The notes: generated by a model not told the origin, from the letters alone. A stretch of 64,000 nucleotides of DNA from Effrenium voratum (GCA_963377175.1 CAUJNA010000466.1:22501-86500); one strand, 5' to 3'. Numbered from the stretch's first letter, positions 1 through 38,540 are shown. Numbers and translations: made by a program.

Positions 1-36
1 ATACACACATACATACATACAGACATGCATACACAC

Positions 37-67
<31 letters not shown>

Positions 68-427
68 CATACATACATACATACATACATACATACATAC
101 ATACATACATACATACATACATACATACATACATACATACACACATACATACATACATACATACATACATACATACATACATACATACATACATACATAC
201 ATACATACATACATACATACATACATACATACATACATACATACATACATACATACATACATTACATACCTACATACATACATACATACATACATACATA
301 CATGCATACATACCTACCTACCTTACATACATACATAAATACATACATACATACATGCATACATACTTACATACATACATACATTACATACATACATATA
401 TACATGCATGCATACATACATACATAC
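1..427. repeat. (ACAT)n microsatellite
   Basis: Nearly uninterrupted ACAT/CATA tetranucleotides fill the left edge, with a few single-base variants after 260. It produces open frames on both strands (His-Thr-Tyr and Met-Tyr-Val-Cys repeats) that are artefacts. The array touches the window edge, so its full length is unknown. Confidence 0.97.
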
Positions 428-914
428 GAGAGAGGGAGATTGGGGAGAGAGTGGCTTGGGGGGATGGGGAGGATGGGGAGCGGAGGGAGGGAGAGAGGAC
501 GACAGAACACACCAGGGAGACAAGGGAGAGAGGACGAAGGAGAAAAGGGAGAGGACAATGTCGGCGGACTGAGCCGGAGGCTCTAAAGTAATAAAAATAA
601 TAATAAAACATCAAGGCCACTTCCGTTTGGATCCCAAACAAACAAGGGATCTGAATTGCAAGTACGGGTTTTAAGGGGCCCGACTCGAGAATCGTTGGAC
701 CCTGACTTTGAGCCAAAGAACCGTCGAGAGGCTAAATACAAAATGTAAAGTGCGCGCAAAGTTCCGAGGTAATACAAGGGACACACACACACACATGATT
801 ATCCCATGATCACAACACAAAAGTTTTGGCCATCCATCACCATTCTTGTCATTTCGGCCACCCGGTGCAACCTCAAGGTTGCGACTGGTTTCGAGCACCG
901 CTGGAGCCCCCGGC

Positions 915-27360
<26,446 letters not shown>

Positions 27361-27424
27361 CGGCTTCTAGAGGGATGGGTTCTATGAAGCTTTATGTGCA
27401 GGTGTATGGGGTTTGGGGGTACCA

Positions 27425-27600
27425 TATATATATATATATATATATATGCGTGTATGTATGTATGTATGTATGTATGTATGTATGTATGTATGTATGGATG
27501 GATGGATGGATGGATGGATGGATGCATGCATGTCTGTATGTATGTATGTATGTACGTATGTATGTATTTATGTATGCATGCATGCATGCATGCATGTCCG
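27425..27600. repeat. (TA)n then (GTAT)n, (GGAT)n, (GTAT)n, (GCAT)n compound microsatellite
   Basis: The motif changes along the array by single-base shifts. Both strands read open as Cys-Met-Tyr-Val or Ile-His-Thr-Tyr repeats; these are not proteins. It lies just upstream of the candidate first exon. Confidence 0.95.
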
Positions 27601-28143
27601 TAATGATTGTCCAATGGCACAAGCTGGAGCACTTCCTGTGGACCCATGTTGTATCCCCTGAATTAGATTCCCCTTGTTGACATTATTTTATCAAATTGAG
27701 CTTCCTCTAGCAATGATGCGGTGTTTGCTTTTGTGTTGGTTTCCATATGAATCTCCCACTCAGGCTTCAGAAGACATGTTGTTTTCTGAATGTTGTTGGC
27801 TTTCATGTGAACCTCCCACTGAAAATTGCCTCTGGACATGATGTGAGGTTGGGGTGCCATATCAATCTGCAGGAGAGAAACGTTTTGGGAATAACAACGG
27901 TTGCCACTAAAAAACCGAACAAGAGAGCGGAGTTGGGGCAAATGGAAGCCCAAAATATAAAATATGCATGTCACACATGAGTGACTGGACCACAATCAAC
28001 CATATACGCGTGGCTAAACGGTCTTGCCTCAAAATTCGGAAACTCCTAAACAACTCCTCAAAAAAATGTGACTTTCTTTTTGGAGTCCCTTTAAAACCAA
28101 CCAAAGGGGAGTTCAAAAAAACAAAGGCACACTGGTTAAGTGC

Positions 28144-28182
28144 AGCGTCTCGCAGAAGATGCACATGGCGCAGTGGAGCTCG
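28144..28182 (-). CDS. Cys-rich micro-exon
   Basis: Between acceptor gcgctttcag and a GC donor the minus strand reads ELHCAMCIFCETL with every codon ending in G or C. The C-x2-C-x2-C spacing suggests a metal-binding knuckle, but the fragment is too short to name. It lies about 0.8 kb upstream of the candidate first exon of the CobW-family gene, on the same strand, and could be an earlier exon of it or the end of another gene. Confidence 0.55.
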
Positions 28183-28223
28183 CTGAAAGCGACTTGGTGG
28201 GCCTTGTGGTCTGTGCGTCTTTA

Positions 28224-28310
28224 AGGGTATGAAATTTACTCGGGGACCATTTGGTGGACGTCATTTAGGTGGGGATTCATGTCCACCAACCGCTGTTGCA
28301 GCGGTTCCCT
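28224..28310 (+). repeat. Dispersed repeat, family E
   Basis: Same unit as 1326-1420 ('gggtatgaaatttact', 'gggaccatttggtggacgtc', 'catgtccaccaacc'). Confidence 0.55.
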
Positions 28311-29446
28311 ACTAAAACTGACCGGAAGAACTGATGCGCCTGTTGTTTGTTTACGACGGAAACCTGCATGGAAATCATGGTTGATTTGCTGGGAGCGTGT
28401 GGCTTACGCACTTCCTATGTCCTTCTTGGTCTAATCCATCTGCATGCTGCCTGTTGGCTGAGAAAATCTGCGGAGCGCGCCGGCCATGTGAGATCTAGTT
28501 CCACCATCCCAACTGGTGCGAAGCGAATTTTGTCAATCCGCACTATCGATCAAAATTCCCTGTAGAAAGGAAGATATCCGAAATTGGTGTCCGTAGAGGC
28601 CTGATTCGTTCGCATGTTTTTCCCCAGCTGCCGAGTCTGCGCAAGGTAGACAAAGGAACCGTTTTGGTGTTGTAAAATGGGCTGCAGCTAGGGGAATTGG
28701 AGCCAAACATGTCCCAAAAGGGCGCAACTGAACAATTTGGTGAATGTGAGCCTCCGTCATGGCACGCAAGTTTTCCACGACTAGCGCCTTTGCTTCAAAA
28801 GCATCAGCGCGGGAGTCCCAAAGTCAGAAAGCTCCACTGGCCATGTGTCAAACGTGTGTATGGTGTTCTACGAAATTCGGGCTTTCGCAAGCACCGCAGC
28901 CGGAGAAGCTTGTCATGCCAAGTTGATGGCTACGACGACTTGGGAGTGGAATGCAAATGTCCACCTCGGACGAACTCTCCTTTGCGCACATGGATTTCGG
29001 AGAGCGGCTTTAATTCTACAACTGCTCCCGATTTAGCCGTCTGGGGTCCCTGATGCCCATCCGAGCTATGATGCGCCATATACGGAGACGGGAGAAACTT
29101 TTGTGGCAGAGCTTTCAAGCCAGAGCGACGCCATGATGAAACACCTCACGCAAGTTCTTGGTGCAACACATGGATCATTGATGTGAAAGTGGTGAACTTG
29201 ATAAGGAGGGCTCAGCTGAGTTGCGCATGTGCTGGAATCCTTTGCAACAATCTGAGCCGTCATGCTCTGCCAAAACCATGCGCTTCAAGAAAAAAACGGT
29301 CAGACCAGCGGAGTGAAGCAAGTGGACTTTCTTGGAAAACGCTGTAAGGCCAACGCCTCCGCACCAGTGGCTGCCCACAGGTCCCCACGCCCAGGGCAAG
29401 GGCAGCACCGCACAGGCCCGCGCTCTGGAAGCGCAGCCCACTTCAG

Positions 29447-29929
29447 TTTCGGCCAGGCTTGTCCCCCCTGAAGGAGGTGCGGAGCGGGCAATCTCGCAGC
29501 AAATCGATGTCTCCCACCGTGACTGCGGGCACGAGGTAGGCAAGCAACAAGTGCAAGACCACAAACTCCCAGACAAAATCTCTGTGGCCGGGCCACCCCC
29601 GAAATTTCAAGAATGCCGCAAGGGACAGAATCCAGTAGCCCGCAATCACGGCGAAGGCTGCCCGGCGCACGCTTGGCACGAGGCCAAGAGCCAATGTGGC
29701 GCACCGTGCCCAAATGTCCAGGGCAAAAAAGACGAAGCCCAGAACTTTGCCCTGCGCCGTCTTTGCTTTCGAGCCATCACTCAACATTTCGGCAAGGCTG
29801 GTTACTAGGCCGAAGGCCAGGCTTAAGCCCGAAATGGCTACGGATACAAGCTGAAAGGGCTCCACGTGCTGCTCCGTATGGAGTAACACATGCGCCTGCA
29901 AGTAGGCCTGCGGAACTGACTCGAACACT
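29447..29929 (-). CDS. XK-related (XKR-like) membrane protein fragment
   Basis: A continuous minus frame of about 160 codons begins after acceptor-like gctttcaag and ends at a TGA. It starts VFESVPQAYLQAHVLLHTE and continues VSVAISGLSLAFGLVTSLAE. That is the pattern of the XK/XKR family (a PQ..LQ..xLL segment, then an SxxxSxLSLAxGL helix). Four hydrophobic segments lie at roughly residues 31-50, 66-88, 94-112 and 122-142. Family members are lipid scramblases or transporters in the plasma membrane. The block is long for this window, and a second frame with high G/C third positions continues beyond the TGA (about 29330-29450). The C-terminus may therefore be frameshifted. No upstream exon was identified, so it may be partial or a pseudogene. 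Confidence 0.65.
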
Positions 29930-29949
29930 CTTGAAAGCAAGACTCATAG

Positions 29950-30960
29950 TTGCCAACTTCCGGAGACCAAAAGCTGCGGCTTCCACTGCTGGAAATAAGT
30001 GGTAACCTCACAGAGGAGACAGATGGCGATCGCAACTGGTGGATCAAGGTCGCTTTCCAGCCAGGAGATGTCATAGAAGCAGAGGTCCCAGTGAACGATG
30101 CTGGAGGATGGAATATTGATGGTGGAAGTCAAGTACCTTGGATGCGCCAGCGAAGAGGCAGGCCCAGGCTTGTCCAGCACCTTCAATTGGAGGCGCGATT
30201 CATTTATGTTCCGGAGAAGCTGGCGATTGCGTTTCAACAGACAAAGCCGGTCTTCACCTAAGGGCATTTACGGCACTAAGAGGGGAAGATTTCAAACGTC
30301 CGTATCTCAGCTCAAGTGGCAAGAGGTTGCTGAAGAAGCTGGTGGAGGCAAGAGAGAAGGACAAGAAGTCCAGCACACCAGAGAAAGACATCTCCAGCAT
30401 CGGGCGCCGTTGGGGGAAGGCCAGGTGCTGGTGGAGTTGGTGGAATTTGGGCAAATTGAAGGCACGGCTAGGAGTGCTCCGGGATGCGCAAGGGGAAAGG
30501 AGTTGGAGGTCGCACCAGGACTGGAAGAGGCTGGCCTTCCTGGCACGAACAAGCTGTTGCTAGGCAAAACGGTGTGGGGGACGTCATGCGGAGCTGCTCT
30601 AGTGGCGCAAGCCGTGTCGAGGACCCAAGGGAAAGGTGAGGAGGAGAAAGAGAGGCGCAAGCGAGGGCGAGAAAGCTGTTGGCTTGAAGAAACGGAAGTT
30701 GCGACGGCCAGCAGATTCGGGGACTCTTGCGGGAGCGGAGACGGTTTCAGCGAGCCTTCGGAAGAGGAGCTCAGAGGTAGACCGCGAGCGCAAAGGAGAG
30801 CCGCGACGCGAGGAGGGACCGATTGAAAGCGCCGCAGAAATCGGACCGGAAGCCAGGGAGAATTCTGGAGATGCTGGTCAGGGAAGTGGAACGACTTTGC
30901 AAGGAGTGGAGAGGCAGATTATCGAGGGAGTCTGACCGTCTCACTCATCTCTGCTTCGTT
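29950..30960 (+). pseudogene. Decayed multi-frame ORF relic
   Basis: Protein-like stretches follow each other in different plus frames: WWIKVAFQPGDVIEAEVPV, VEVKYLGCASEEAGPGLS, LEARFIYVPEKLAIAFQ, LLKKLVEAREKDKKSSTPEK, GEGQVLVELVEFGQIEGTA, and a Lys/Arg/Glu-rich end near 30640-30950. The breaks look like single-base indels in one former ORF. From memory, similar charged ORFs are multicopy in Symbiodiniaceae genomes and are often linked to retroelements. That link is inference; no enzymatic domain is visible. Confidence 0.5.
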
Positions 30961-31031
30961 GTCTTTCTTGGGTCGCCTCCTTGGCCCCGCTGGTCTTGGC
31001 TCTCTTCCCCGTGCGCTCGTCTCCTTCTGAG

Positions 31032-31033
<2 letters not shown>

Positions 31034-31070
<37 letters not shown>

Positions 31071-31078
31071 CGGGTTCT
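31034..31078. repeat. (TC)n microsatellite
   Basis: Uninterrupted TC run. On the minus strand it makes the Arg-Glu repeat of an open frame that otherwise has a charged, low-complexity composition. Confidence 0.95.
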
Positions 31079-31869
31079 CCTCTCGCTCTTCTCCTCACGT
31101 CGCCTCTTTCTAGAACCTTCCTCAGCCAACACCATGTAGGCCTGGGACTCGTCTTGGGCCGGCTCTGTGTGCAACGCGGGCTCCTCTTCTGACTCCTCAG
31201 CGTAGGTATGCTCACTTTCTTCCTTCTTCTTTTCTTCGGCCCGGGCTTGCGAACCTGTGCCTGAAGCAGTGGTCCTTAACTCCACCAGCCCTGGATCTGC
31301 CGAGTGGCAGAACAGAGAATGCTGTCTAGCCTCGCGTCCTCAAAAGACCTGTCAATTCTCACCTGGGCCTCGCACTTCAAACACAGAGTACGCCTCACGG
31401 CAACTCCTCTTTGACAGCGAGAGCACATTCACGAAAACTTGATCGCTAAAATGCAAGGCGGACATGCTGCGAGAACCATGGGAGACCCGAAATAGGATCC
31501 AAGAAATTTCGATGCTGCAAACATGGTTGCTCTCTGGTGCAAACATGAACAGAGCCCGTTTACTACCAATTCAACCGGTCCCCTGGGATGCTAGAGTGTA
31601 CAAACATGATTGCCCCCTGGCACAAGGGGAGGAGCCCGTTTATTGGAACCCGTACGGGTCCCGCTCGAACCAATGCAAACATTCACTTTTGCTTTCCCAC
31701 TCGAAACCCAACCTTTCCAACCTCCTGGTCCATGGAGACGGTCGGATCTTTTCCGGGACAAACCCATGATGCCTCTGTGAACTGGTCCCCATCTCTTGCC
31801 TTTGAGCCCGTCTGCCGTGACGCCCGTTTAGTGAGCAGCAAGAACGCTGCTAACGGGACGAATGGATGA

Positions 31870-33250
31870 GGAAGAGCCTGTTTTGATCCTGGACCCGGTG
31901 ACTGAAACTCACCTCTCAGTCGAAAGACACCTTCCGTTTCATACGAAACCCGAGCTGACGGTTGGTACCAACCTGGTACAGGTTGACCATTTCCCTACAG
32001 TTTTGGCGGAACCATACCGAATTCCAGATTCAGAGCCGTAGCAAGGGGAGGCGTTGCAGCGTCAGTGACTAGGGACCACTGAGCACCAGAAAGTGGCAAT
32101 GGCATAAGCTTGTCATGGCTCCCCTTAGCTCTGAATCACGTTTGCTGGTGGGTAAAGGTTCGAGGAGCGACCAGATTGCGATTCACGTAGCTTGCGGCAC
32201 AAACAGTGCTCGCGCCAAGACCCAAGCACATGGTTGTGGGAATCACCCTCCCTTCCACTTTACATGGTACAGTACCTGACACGGGGTCAGCTCAAACCAA
32301 GTAAGTTAGTTGCTCTTCCAGGTATCTTCCCGTAGGTGCGATGTTGGTGGGAAGGGCGACCCTTTTCGCGATAGTGGTTGATGCCCATCCCTAGTTGGTC
32401 AAACAACAAGCGGCCCTAGAACCAAGCGCCCGTCCCACCCTTCCGGAGCAGGCAGCTCCGCGCGTTTTGGCACGTATCAGAAGCGCCGATGGGGAAACCG
32501 AGTGAAACTGGTGAGACAAGCCTTGTGGATCCGACTCACAATCGCCAAATTCAAAAAACCAAAGGTCTCCAAAGCATTCTTTCGGGAGTCGTTGGTGGGC
32601 GTCGGGGCGGTTTGTCTACCAAACAGCTTTGAGCGTCTTCCCTATTCAAACTCTTAGCGCACCAAAAAAAAAAGCAACTGGTTTCCTGGTTCGTGGCGAA
32701 AAAACACCCATCTCCTCAAGATCCTAGGAGTCTTTCAGATCCAACCAACTCATAAAAAGCAGCATGCGTTCTGGTTGGAGAAGAAGACCATCCATTTCTT
32801 CGGTAGATCCAACCAACTGGCGGTTTTGGGACTCGCGAAGGTCTCATGCCCGCGGCCGTGAGTACGCAGATGCGCCCTGGAGAAATCGAGTGGCCGGCCG
32901 GCGAGCATGACAAGAACCTACCCAAGATTTGTTTGAGTAGTTGAAGAAAATGGGGGTTTTCCAATTCGTCAGGGCTTGACATCATACCATACCCTGGAAA
33001 AACGTATTGGGTGCAGGAGGGCTGCAAAAGAAGTGTTTGAACCACCCGGGCCATCACTTGCGAAGGAGAGAACCACAAGAGAAGCTTCTACAAATGTACA
33101 AATGTGGGTGAACATGTTCAAACCCCCGAACTCCCTTTTGGCTTGCTAACGAGGGGCTTAAGGGAAGCCAAGAAAAACAGCCCGTTCTGAGGAGGTTCGA
33201 CTTTGAGAACAAAATCATGCCCCGATGATCAATTGTGATCTAAGACATAG
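31870..33250. other. Non-coding stretch
   Basis: No exon with combined splice and codon signal. It contains a short palindromic unit at about 32028-32138 (GATTCAGAGC...GCTCTGAATC with aaggggag/ctcccctt), likely a small foldback repeat. Confidence 0.5.
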
Positions 33251-33299
33251 AAACACATGTTGAACGTTGCAACAAAAAAGCGAACGGCCTCCCCGCTTT

Positions 33300-33392
33300 T
33301 TCGGGTTGTCCATCATTCGGATCCCGTTCCCCGAAGCCGGAAGGCTTTACCGGCACATCCTGAATCTGCGCGAGACCATTGCTTATCAAAGG
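33300..33392 (+). CDS. Exon candidate, unassigned
   Basis: The plus frame reads IIRIPFPEAGRLYRHILNLR then ETIAYQR, protein-like with moderate codon bias. The right limit is near 'caaagg'. No recognised domain and no firm acceptor. Confidence 0.35.
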
Positions 33393-34005
33393 TGCTCACG
33401 TGCCATAACCATGCCCTTCCAGGCAAAACAGACGGGAATGACAAAGGTACGGCAAGTGTGAAATCCTCAAACCCTCAAGGACACTTAAGAATCCTTGCAA
33501 CCCACGGCAACCCCGCGAAAATGGCAAAATTGGTGTTTTGCAAGATGAGCGGGTTCCTGATGTTCCTCCATTGAAATTATTCAACTTGGGAAGGGTTATC
33601 CCAATCAAATATTCTAAAATCATGTTCACAAGTGACTAAGGTAACCGCCTCGCGCATAAAGTTGCGTTTGAGGCCAAACAACATAGGAAACTCCCCGAAC
33701 GCAGAAATCATCAACTCTGCATGGCCTCAACTGGCCCAGTTCTGAACACCAAACAGCATCCATATGAATGCCGGCCTCGGTCGTCCAGAGAATTGAACAA
33801 CACGGGGAAACTCCACCGAAACTCCAAAAGACGGCATTGGCCCCAAAAAAAACTTACCCCCCCCCCCCCCCGCCCCCCCGAAAAGAAAAAAAAACGAAGA
33901 AGCCGGAAACCCCTCCAAAACACATTCCCCTCGCCCCCCCCCCCAAAAAAAAAAAAATAGAAAAATGGGGGGAAAAAAAGGAAGAAAGAAGGCCGGATTT
34001 TTTGC

Positions 34006-34106
34006 AAGGCTCGGGCTTGGGACGTTTCTTGGGCGCTGGCACTCCGGGCTTCCCGGCGGGGCTTCCGGGCACTGCGGGCGCCGGTGGCGCCGGGGTGGCT
34101 TGCCGC
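34006..34106 (-). CDS. Pro/Ala-Lys linker exon
   Basis: Between acceptor cctttcag and a GC donor the minus strand reads RQATPAPPAPAVPGSPAGKP then GVPAPKKRPKPEP. Low-complexity linker with a basic end that could act as a nuclear localisation signal. It follows the 34.3-kb exon on the same strand, and the two are probably one gene. Confidence 0.5.
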
Positions 34107-34293
34107 CTGAAAGGGACAGGATGACAGGATTGGGGAAGAAGCGCGCAAAACGTGTTTTGGTTTGACGCTGGATTTGACGGCGCTGGGAATTACGAGGAAA
34201 GACTTCTTGTATAAAAAGAAATAACAATGTGCATGTAGCCTTGGTTGAGTGGGGAGGGTTATTTCCCAGCGAAATAATCATCACAAGCGGAGC

Positions 34294-34365
34294 TGCACCC
34301 GCCTTCTGCTGAACCAGCTCTTGTTGGGCAATAAGCTGGGAGCATTGCTCAAGCTTGCCCTGAAT
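34294..34365 (-). CDS. Helical exon, unassigned
   Basis: From acceptor gtggcatgcag to a GC donor the minus strand reads IQGKLEQCSQLIAQQELVQQ then KAGA, amphipathic and Gln-rich, probably coiled coil. Function unknown. Confidence 0.45.
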
Positions 34366-35091
34366 CTGCATGCCACTGCTTCTTCCCGCTATTGCGCTAA
34401 CCCTCGAAGTTGTTTTGAGACCATCCTAAAAGGGGACAGGAGTCGTGATTTTCTGGTAAAAAGCCAAAGAAGGGATGTCCCATTTGAGACGAAATCCTTG
34501 ACTTTCGGGGAGAAGCATCTGCCCTTAATCATTAAGGCTCAATCCGTGTCCATCCCAAATGGAGATTATTTGGCCTCTTTTTGGGGAGGACTTGCTCCGA
34601 AGCAAACAAAAGGGGAGCGCTTCACCCTGCTTTAAGGGAAGCCAATTTTTCAGGCTCACTCCCGTTTGACAGGATCATCACGGTATGATTGTGGTCTGTA
34701 AAAAGGATGGCAAAAGGACCAACTACCTGCATTCTGTCTTCCATTTGTGGGGTCATTCTAGGGTTCTGCTCAACTCCTTCTCTTCTTCTTTTGCGGGAAA
34801 GGACACAAGAGATGGCTGGGATGCGTGGCTTTCTGTCCAGGGCTTCAAAGTCCTTGTGACCAATCCACTAGCTCAGCCATGCAACCAGCAGCCCTCCAGG
34901 TTCCCATCCCAAGACGTATTGAAGAAACGCATGCTGAACAAATCGGGCACCGTCTGGTTGGATTGTTTACCCTTGTCCTGAAATAAATCCCCGTAAGGAA
35001 GATGACATGCGAATTTCAGGGATTCTACCCCAAGACAAAGCAAAAAGCCGGAAATGAAGCTGCACTCCAAAAAACCAAGACTATGACAGGC

Positions 35092-35135
35092 GTCGCAGAC
35101 CCGCCGGACTGCGGCGTCGATGTTGTTGGCCCAGG
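35092..35135 (+). CDS. Micro-exon candidate, strand uncertain
   Basis: Acceptor ggcgtcgcag and donor cag|gtttgtt bracket a plus reading PPDCGVDVVGP. The minus strand reads NNIDAAVRRVCDACHS with even better codon bias but lacks a nearby acceptor. Confidence 0.3.
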
Positions 35136-35799
35136 TTTGTTAAAACCGCGGAAGACATTTCAAGCAACTCAGATGGCACAGGCCGCTGAGCTTTGAGCTC
35201 GGATCCGTGAAGCAGGTGATTTCCAAGGGACCGAAAGATGTTGACCCCGGAGGTTGATTTTTTTCGGGGGTGTCACAGGGGACTCTCGTTCAATCCACTA
35301 GGTTGATTAATGCAGGGTCGCACATGCCTGCTTCCAAAAAGGAACAAGACACAGAATGGGTTTTCTGCTTTGTGTTCCCTTGCAATCAACCCAGCAAAAG
35401 AGGGAACATGTTGGTGTTTGTCCCTTGGTTTTTCATTTGCTTTCCCTATTCCGGGATCGATTTGCAACCCCCCGCGCCAGAGACAACCCACGCCACCAAT
35501 TCGGTTGCTTCGTCCGATTCGGGTCGTCACGGCAGGTCCGGCCCTTTGGTCCGCGGACAAACCGACCAACCAACCGGCAGACCAAGCAAACAAGCAAACA
35601 AGCCAAACCAAACCTAGCCAAGCAAACAACCAAACCAAACAAACAACCGACACAACGCAAAAACAACACGAGACAAAACCAAACCAACAAAACCAAAACA
35701 AACCCAGCGGTGCAGGGACATCTCCCATCCCATGCCCACAGTTCAGCTCCGGACGGCCTCTGCACCTCCGAGCGCCTAACGAGAGGGCCCCATGAGATT

Positions 35800-35886
35800 C
35801 CCCAACACGCGCGGGACCCCGAGCGGGGAACCGAGCCGAGTGAACCCGAGTGGGAGGTGTGCAACCTGAGGGCGCTCACCATTTAC
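35800..35886 (+). CDS. Exon candidate, strand uncertain
   Basis: The plus frame reads ARDPERGTEPSEPEWEVCNL then RALT with frequent G/C-ending codons, ending at a TGA. The minus strand is open as well. No domain recognised. Confidence 0.3.
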
Positions 35887-35994
35887 TGATGATCATGGGT
35901 TCAGGCGGCATTCTGTTCGGGTTCCCACATGAGTCTATATGGTATTGGGGGAAGTCCCCGGTTCTCACATGAATGCATAATCCCGGAATACCAT

Positions 35995-36098
35995 GGGAAA
36001 GGGTGAAAATTAGACCACCAGGAATTGGACCGCAGGTTGTAGTCCATGTTTCCATTTGCCGGGGTTCCATTTTGGGTACATATTTTTGACCCACAGCC
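35995..36098. mobile_element. Short inverted-repeat element, family C
   Basis: Shares 'ggaccgcaggttgtagtccatgtttccat' with 2197-2306 and, inverted, with 57834-57940 and 59730-59829. Right end TTTTTGACCCACAGCC is clear; left end is degraded. Flanks CCAT/ACAT are similar, not identical. Confidence 0.6.
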
Positions 36099-38149
36099 AC
36101 ATGAGTAAATGAGGCTTGAACCACAGTTGGTTTGGTTCTCAAATGAGGTTTCTTGTCATAATTTGAGCTAGCTTCTGGCCCCTTGTTCCTGCTCAAACAT
36201 AAGATGTTTTCTCCACTTGTTTGCTTCACCGATGGGAATCGGCTTTTGCAGACCAATAGGTCCCATGCGAATATGCCAGAGAAGGCTGACAAACGTCCCC
36301 TGGAGGAAATTCCCATGTGTGTTGTTGTCTCGCTTTTTTTTTTTTTGTGGCGTGTGATGTGAATTATTATATTTGCAAAAAAATGGTTTGCAACAGAGCC
36401 TGAGTTCCTTCGTATGTTTTAGGGCCGGTTTGGTAGGAAACCAGCAGCTTGGACTGTTTGGCGAATCCAGGAAGTGAGAACCGGAGGTCTCTCTGAAATT
36501 CCCCCAAAGCAACACAGCTCCGTTCTTGCGTAAAAGCCAAATAAATAGAATGTAGAGCCCTTGTTGAACGTTGAAGAACACAAAAAAAGGAAACTGCGCG
36601 TGGGGGGGGGTTGTCCAACGGATGACTATCTCAACGAGATGGGGTTAGACATGAAACCTGAGTTGAGCCTGGTTCCTGGAGGTTCCTTTGAACGGGGGCT
36701 TGCGGGCAAAGGCATGGCTCGTGTCCAATGTGCGACTGGCCCTTAACAGAAAGGTTTGCATGCCGTTTACAAAAAAATGAAAGGCGGAAAACCAGATAAA
36801 CGTGACGTATGGAATCCAAAAACACTAGCGCACACATTGATGGGATAAGACAATCTTATGGGGCATGGCGTATTCCTGCTGGGCACTCCTTGCTATAAAA
36901 CCACACCTAGACTCCAAATTTGGCACTGCAGAGCCAAGCTTGGCCTCTCAAGCCATTTGGAAAACACCCGAAGCCCAAGAAGGCACTTTGGGAGTTGCTC
37001 GCCCCCCCCAACCCACCCCAAGCCAAACCCACCCCAACACCCAACCCCCCCCAAACCCCCCCCCCCCCCCCCGAAAACCCGCCCCCCGCCCTTCCCACCT
37101 GGACTTGGAGCTGGATGCCTGGCTTCTCACCTCAGCCAACGGAGCTCATTTCCTTCCTCATGAAAACTCTGCAACTTGACCTGGGAGATCATCTTGTTGC
37201 GAAACCGGTAGGGAATGAGACGTGGAAGGAACCCAGGAACTGGTCCCCGAAGAAAGGAAACCACGTGAAACCACCAGTTGGATGGTTTTTCTCGGGGTCA
37301 TTCCAATTCTCACTCCCTGCCGATTTTGCACCGGCAAGTCATGTCTGGAGGAAAAATCCATGACTCAGATGCCCAGTGGCCATGAGCAAGAATGGCATCT
37401 TTGTTTGGTTGCCCTTCCCCCACAAGAAGAAAGAGAAACGGCGCCGCTGGTTGCAACCGGGTCAAGCTGCAGACTATTCCCACCCGTTTCAGCCTATGCC
37501 TTGCCGACAAGGGATCGAGTTGCGCCATCTACTTTCACGCCGGCGTTTATGTTGGGGTTTGCTTCGGCTCATGTCAGCCGGGACTTTCCCAGACCTTTGC
37601 TACAGAAACCCGGCTGTTCAACAGGGGTGGGCAACATTTAAATTGTGGCTTTCTGTTGGCTTCCCTTTCAAACCAACCAACAACGTGGTCTTTTTTGGCA
37701 CCTGACAGGAGGTTGGGACGAGACTGCGAAGACATAAGTGGACTGGAGCCAACCATTTTCTGGGTTTGAGACAAACCATAAACCCAAATGAGCAGACTTA
37801 CCGAGATGGTACCACGCGGGTGGCGGGGGGGGGGGGGCATTGAGATTCTGGCAAAAAGTCGATTCCATGTAGTTCCCTTCTGAACCCTGTTTCTTTCAAT
37901 GAACCTGCTTTGCATGAACCAAACACATACAATGGAAGTCACAAAAGAGGTGTCGAGTTGAATTCTGCCCAGGTGACATCCCCTCCCCAACAACACTCCC
38001 CCGGAACCCTTTCCGAACACTTCCCAACTGTAGCCCGCGACTCCGCGGAGCCCAGCGGTTGAGGAAAAAAAACTGGGTCCGAACAGCTGAACACAACAGA
38101 TGGGACATCCCCTCTCCAACAACTGCAGCCCATCGCTTTCCACCCGCTG

Positions 38150-38278
38150 AACACAGCCCGCTTTCCACCCGAGAGCGCGACACCCACGAAGCTGAAACTT
38201 GGGCCCCGGACCGAGGGCGCCGGGGTGGCCCGAAGCTGCGGCGCACCTCAAGGCGACGGACGTGAACTTTGCTCTGAG
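38150..38278. CDS. GC-rich coding-like island, strand unresolved
   Basis: Plus frame TKLKLGPRTEGAGVARSCGA and minus frame SVALRCAAASGHPGALGPGP are both open with good third-position G/C. Probably one exon of an unknown gene. It is directly followed by the GGTT array. Confidence 0.25.
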
Positions 38279-38319
38279 TTGGTCTGGCTGGCTTGCTGTC
38301 TTGCTGTCTTGCTGGCCGG

Positions 38320-38380
38320 TTGGTTGGTGGGTTGGTTGGTTGGTTGGTTGGTTGGTTGGTTGGTTGGTTGGTTGCTTGGT

Positions 38381-38415
<35 letters not shown>

Positions 38416-38540
38416 TTGGTTGGTTGGTTGGTGGGTGGGTGGGTGGGTGGTTGGTTGGTTGGTTGGTTGGTTGGTTGGTGGGTGGGTGGGTGGTTGGTTG
38501 GTTGGTTGGCCGATTGGTTGGTTGGCTGGCTGGCTGGCTG
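38320..38540. repeat. (GGTT)n with (GGCT) and (GGGT) blocks
   Basis: Tetranucleotide array on the plus strand, giving Trp-Leu-Val-Gly reading on plus and Gln-Pro-Thr-Asn on minus. The complementary AACC array is at 40480-40640. Confidence 0.95.

Noticed and set aside
25..591. 188-residue open frame at the left edge
   Set aside because: It is a translation of the ACAT microsatellite followed by purine-rich sequence.
33727..34371. 214-residue minus-strand open frame
   Set aside because: It runs through homopolymer C and A tracts and is in a different frame from the two better-supported exons in the same region.
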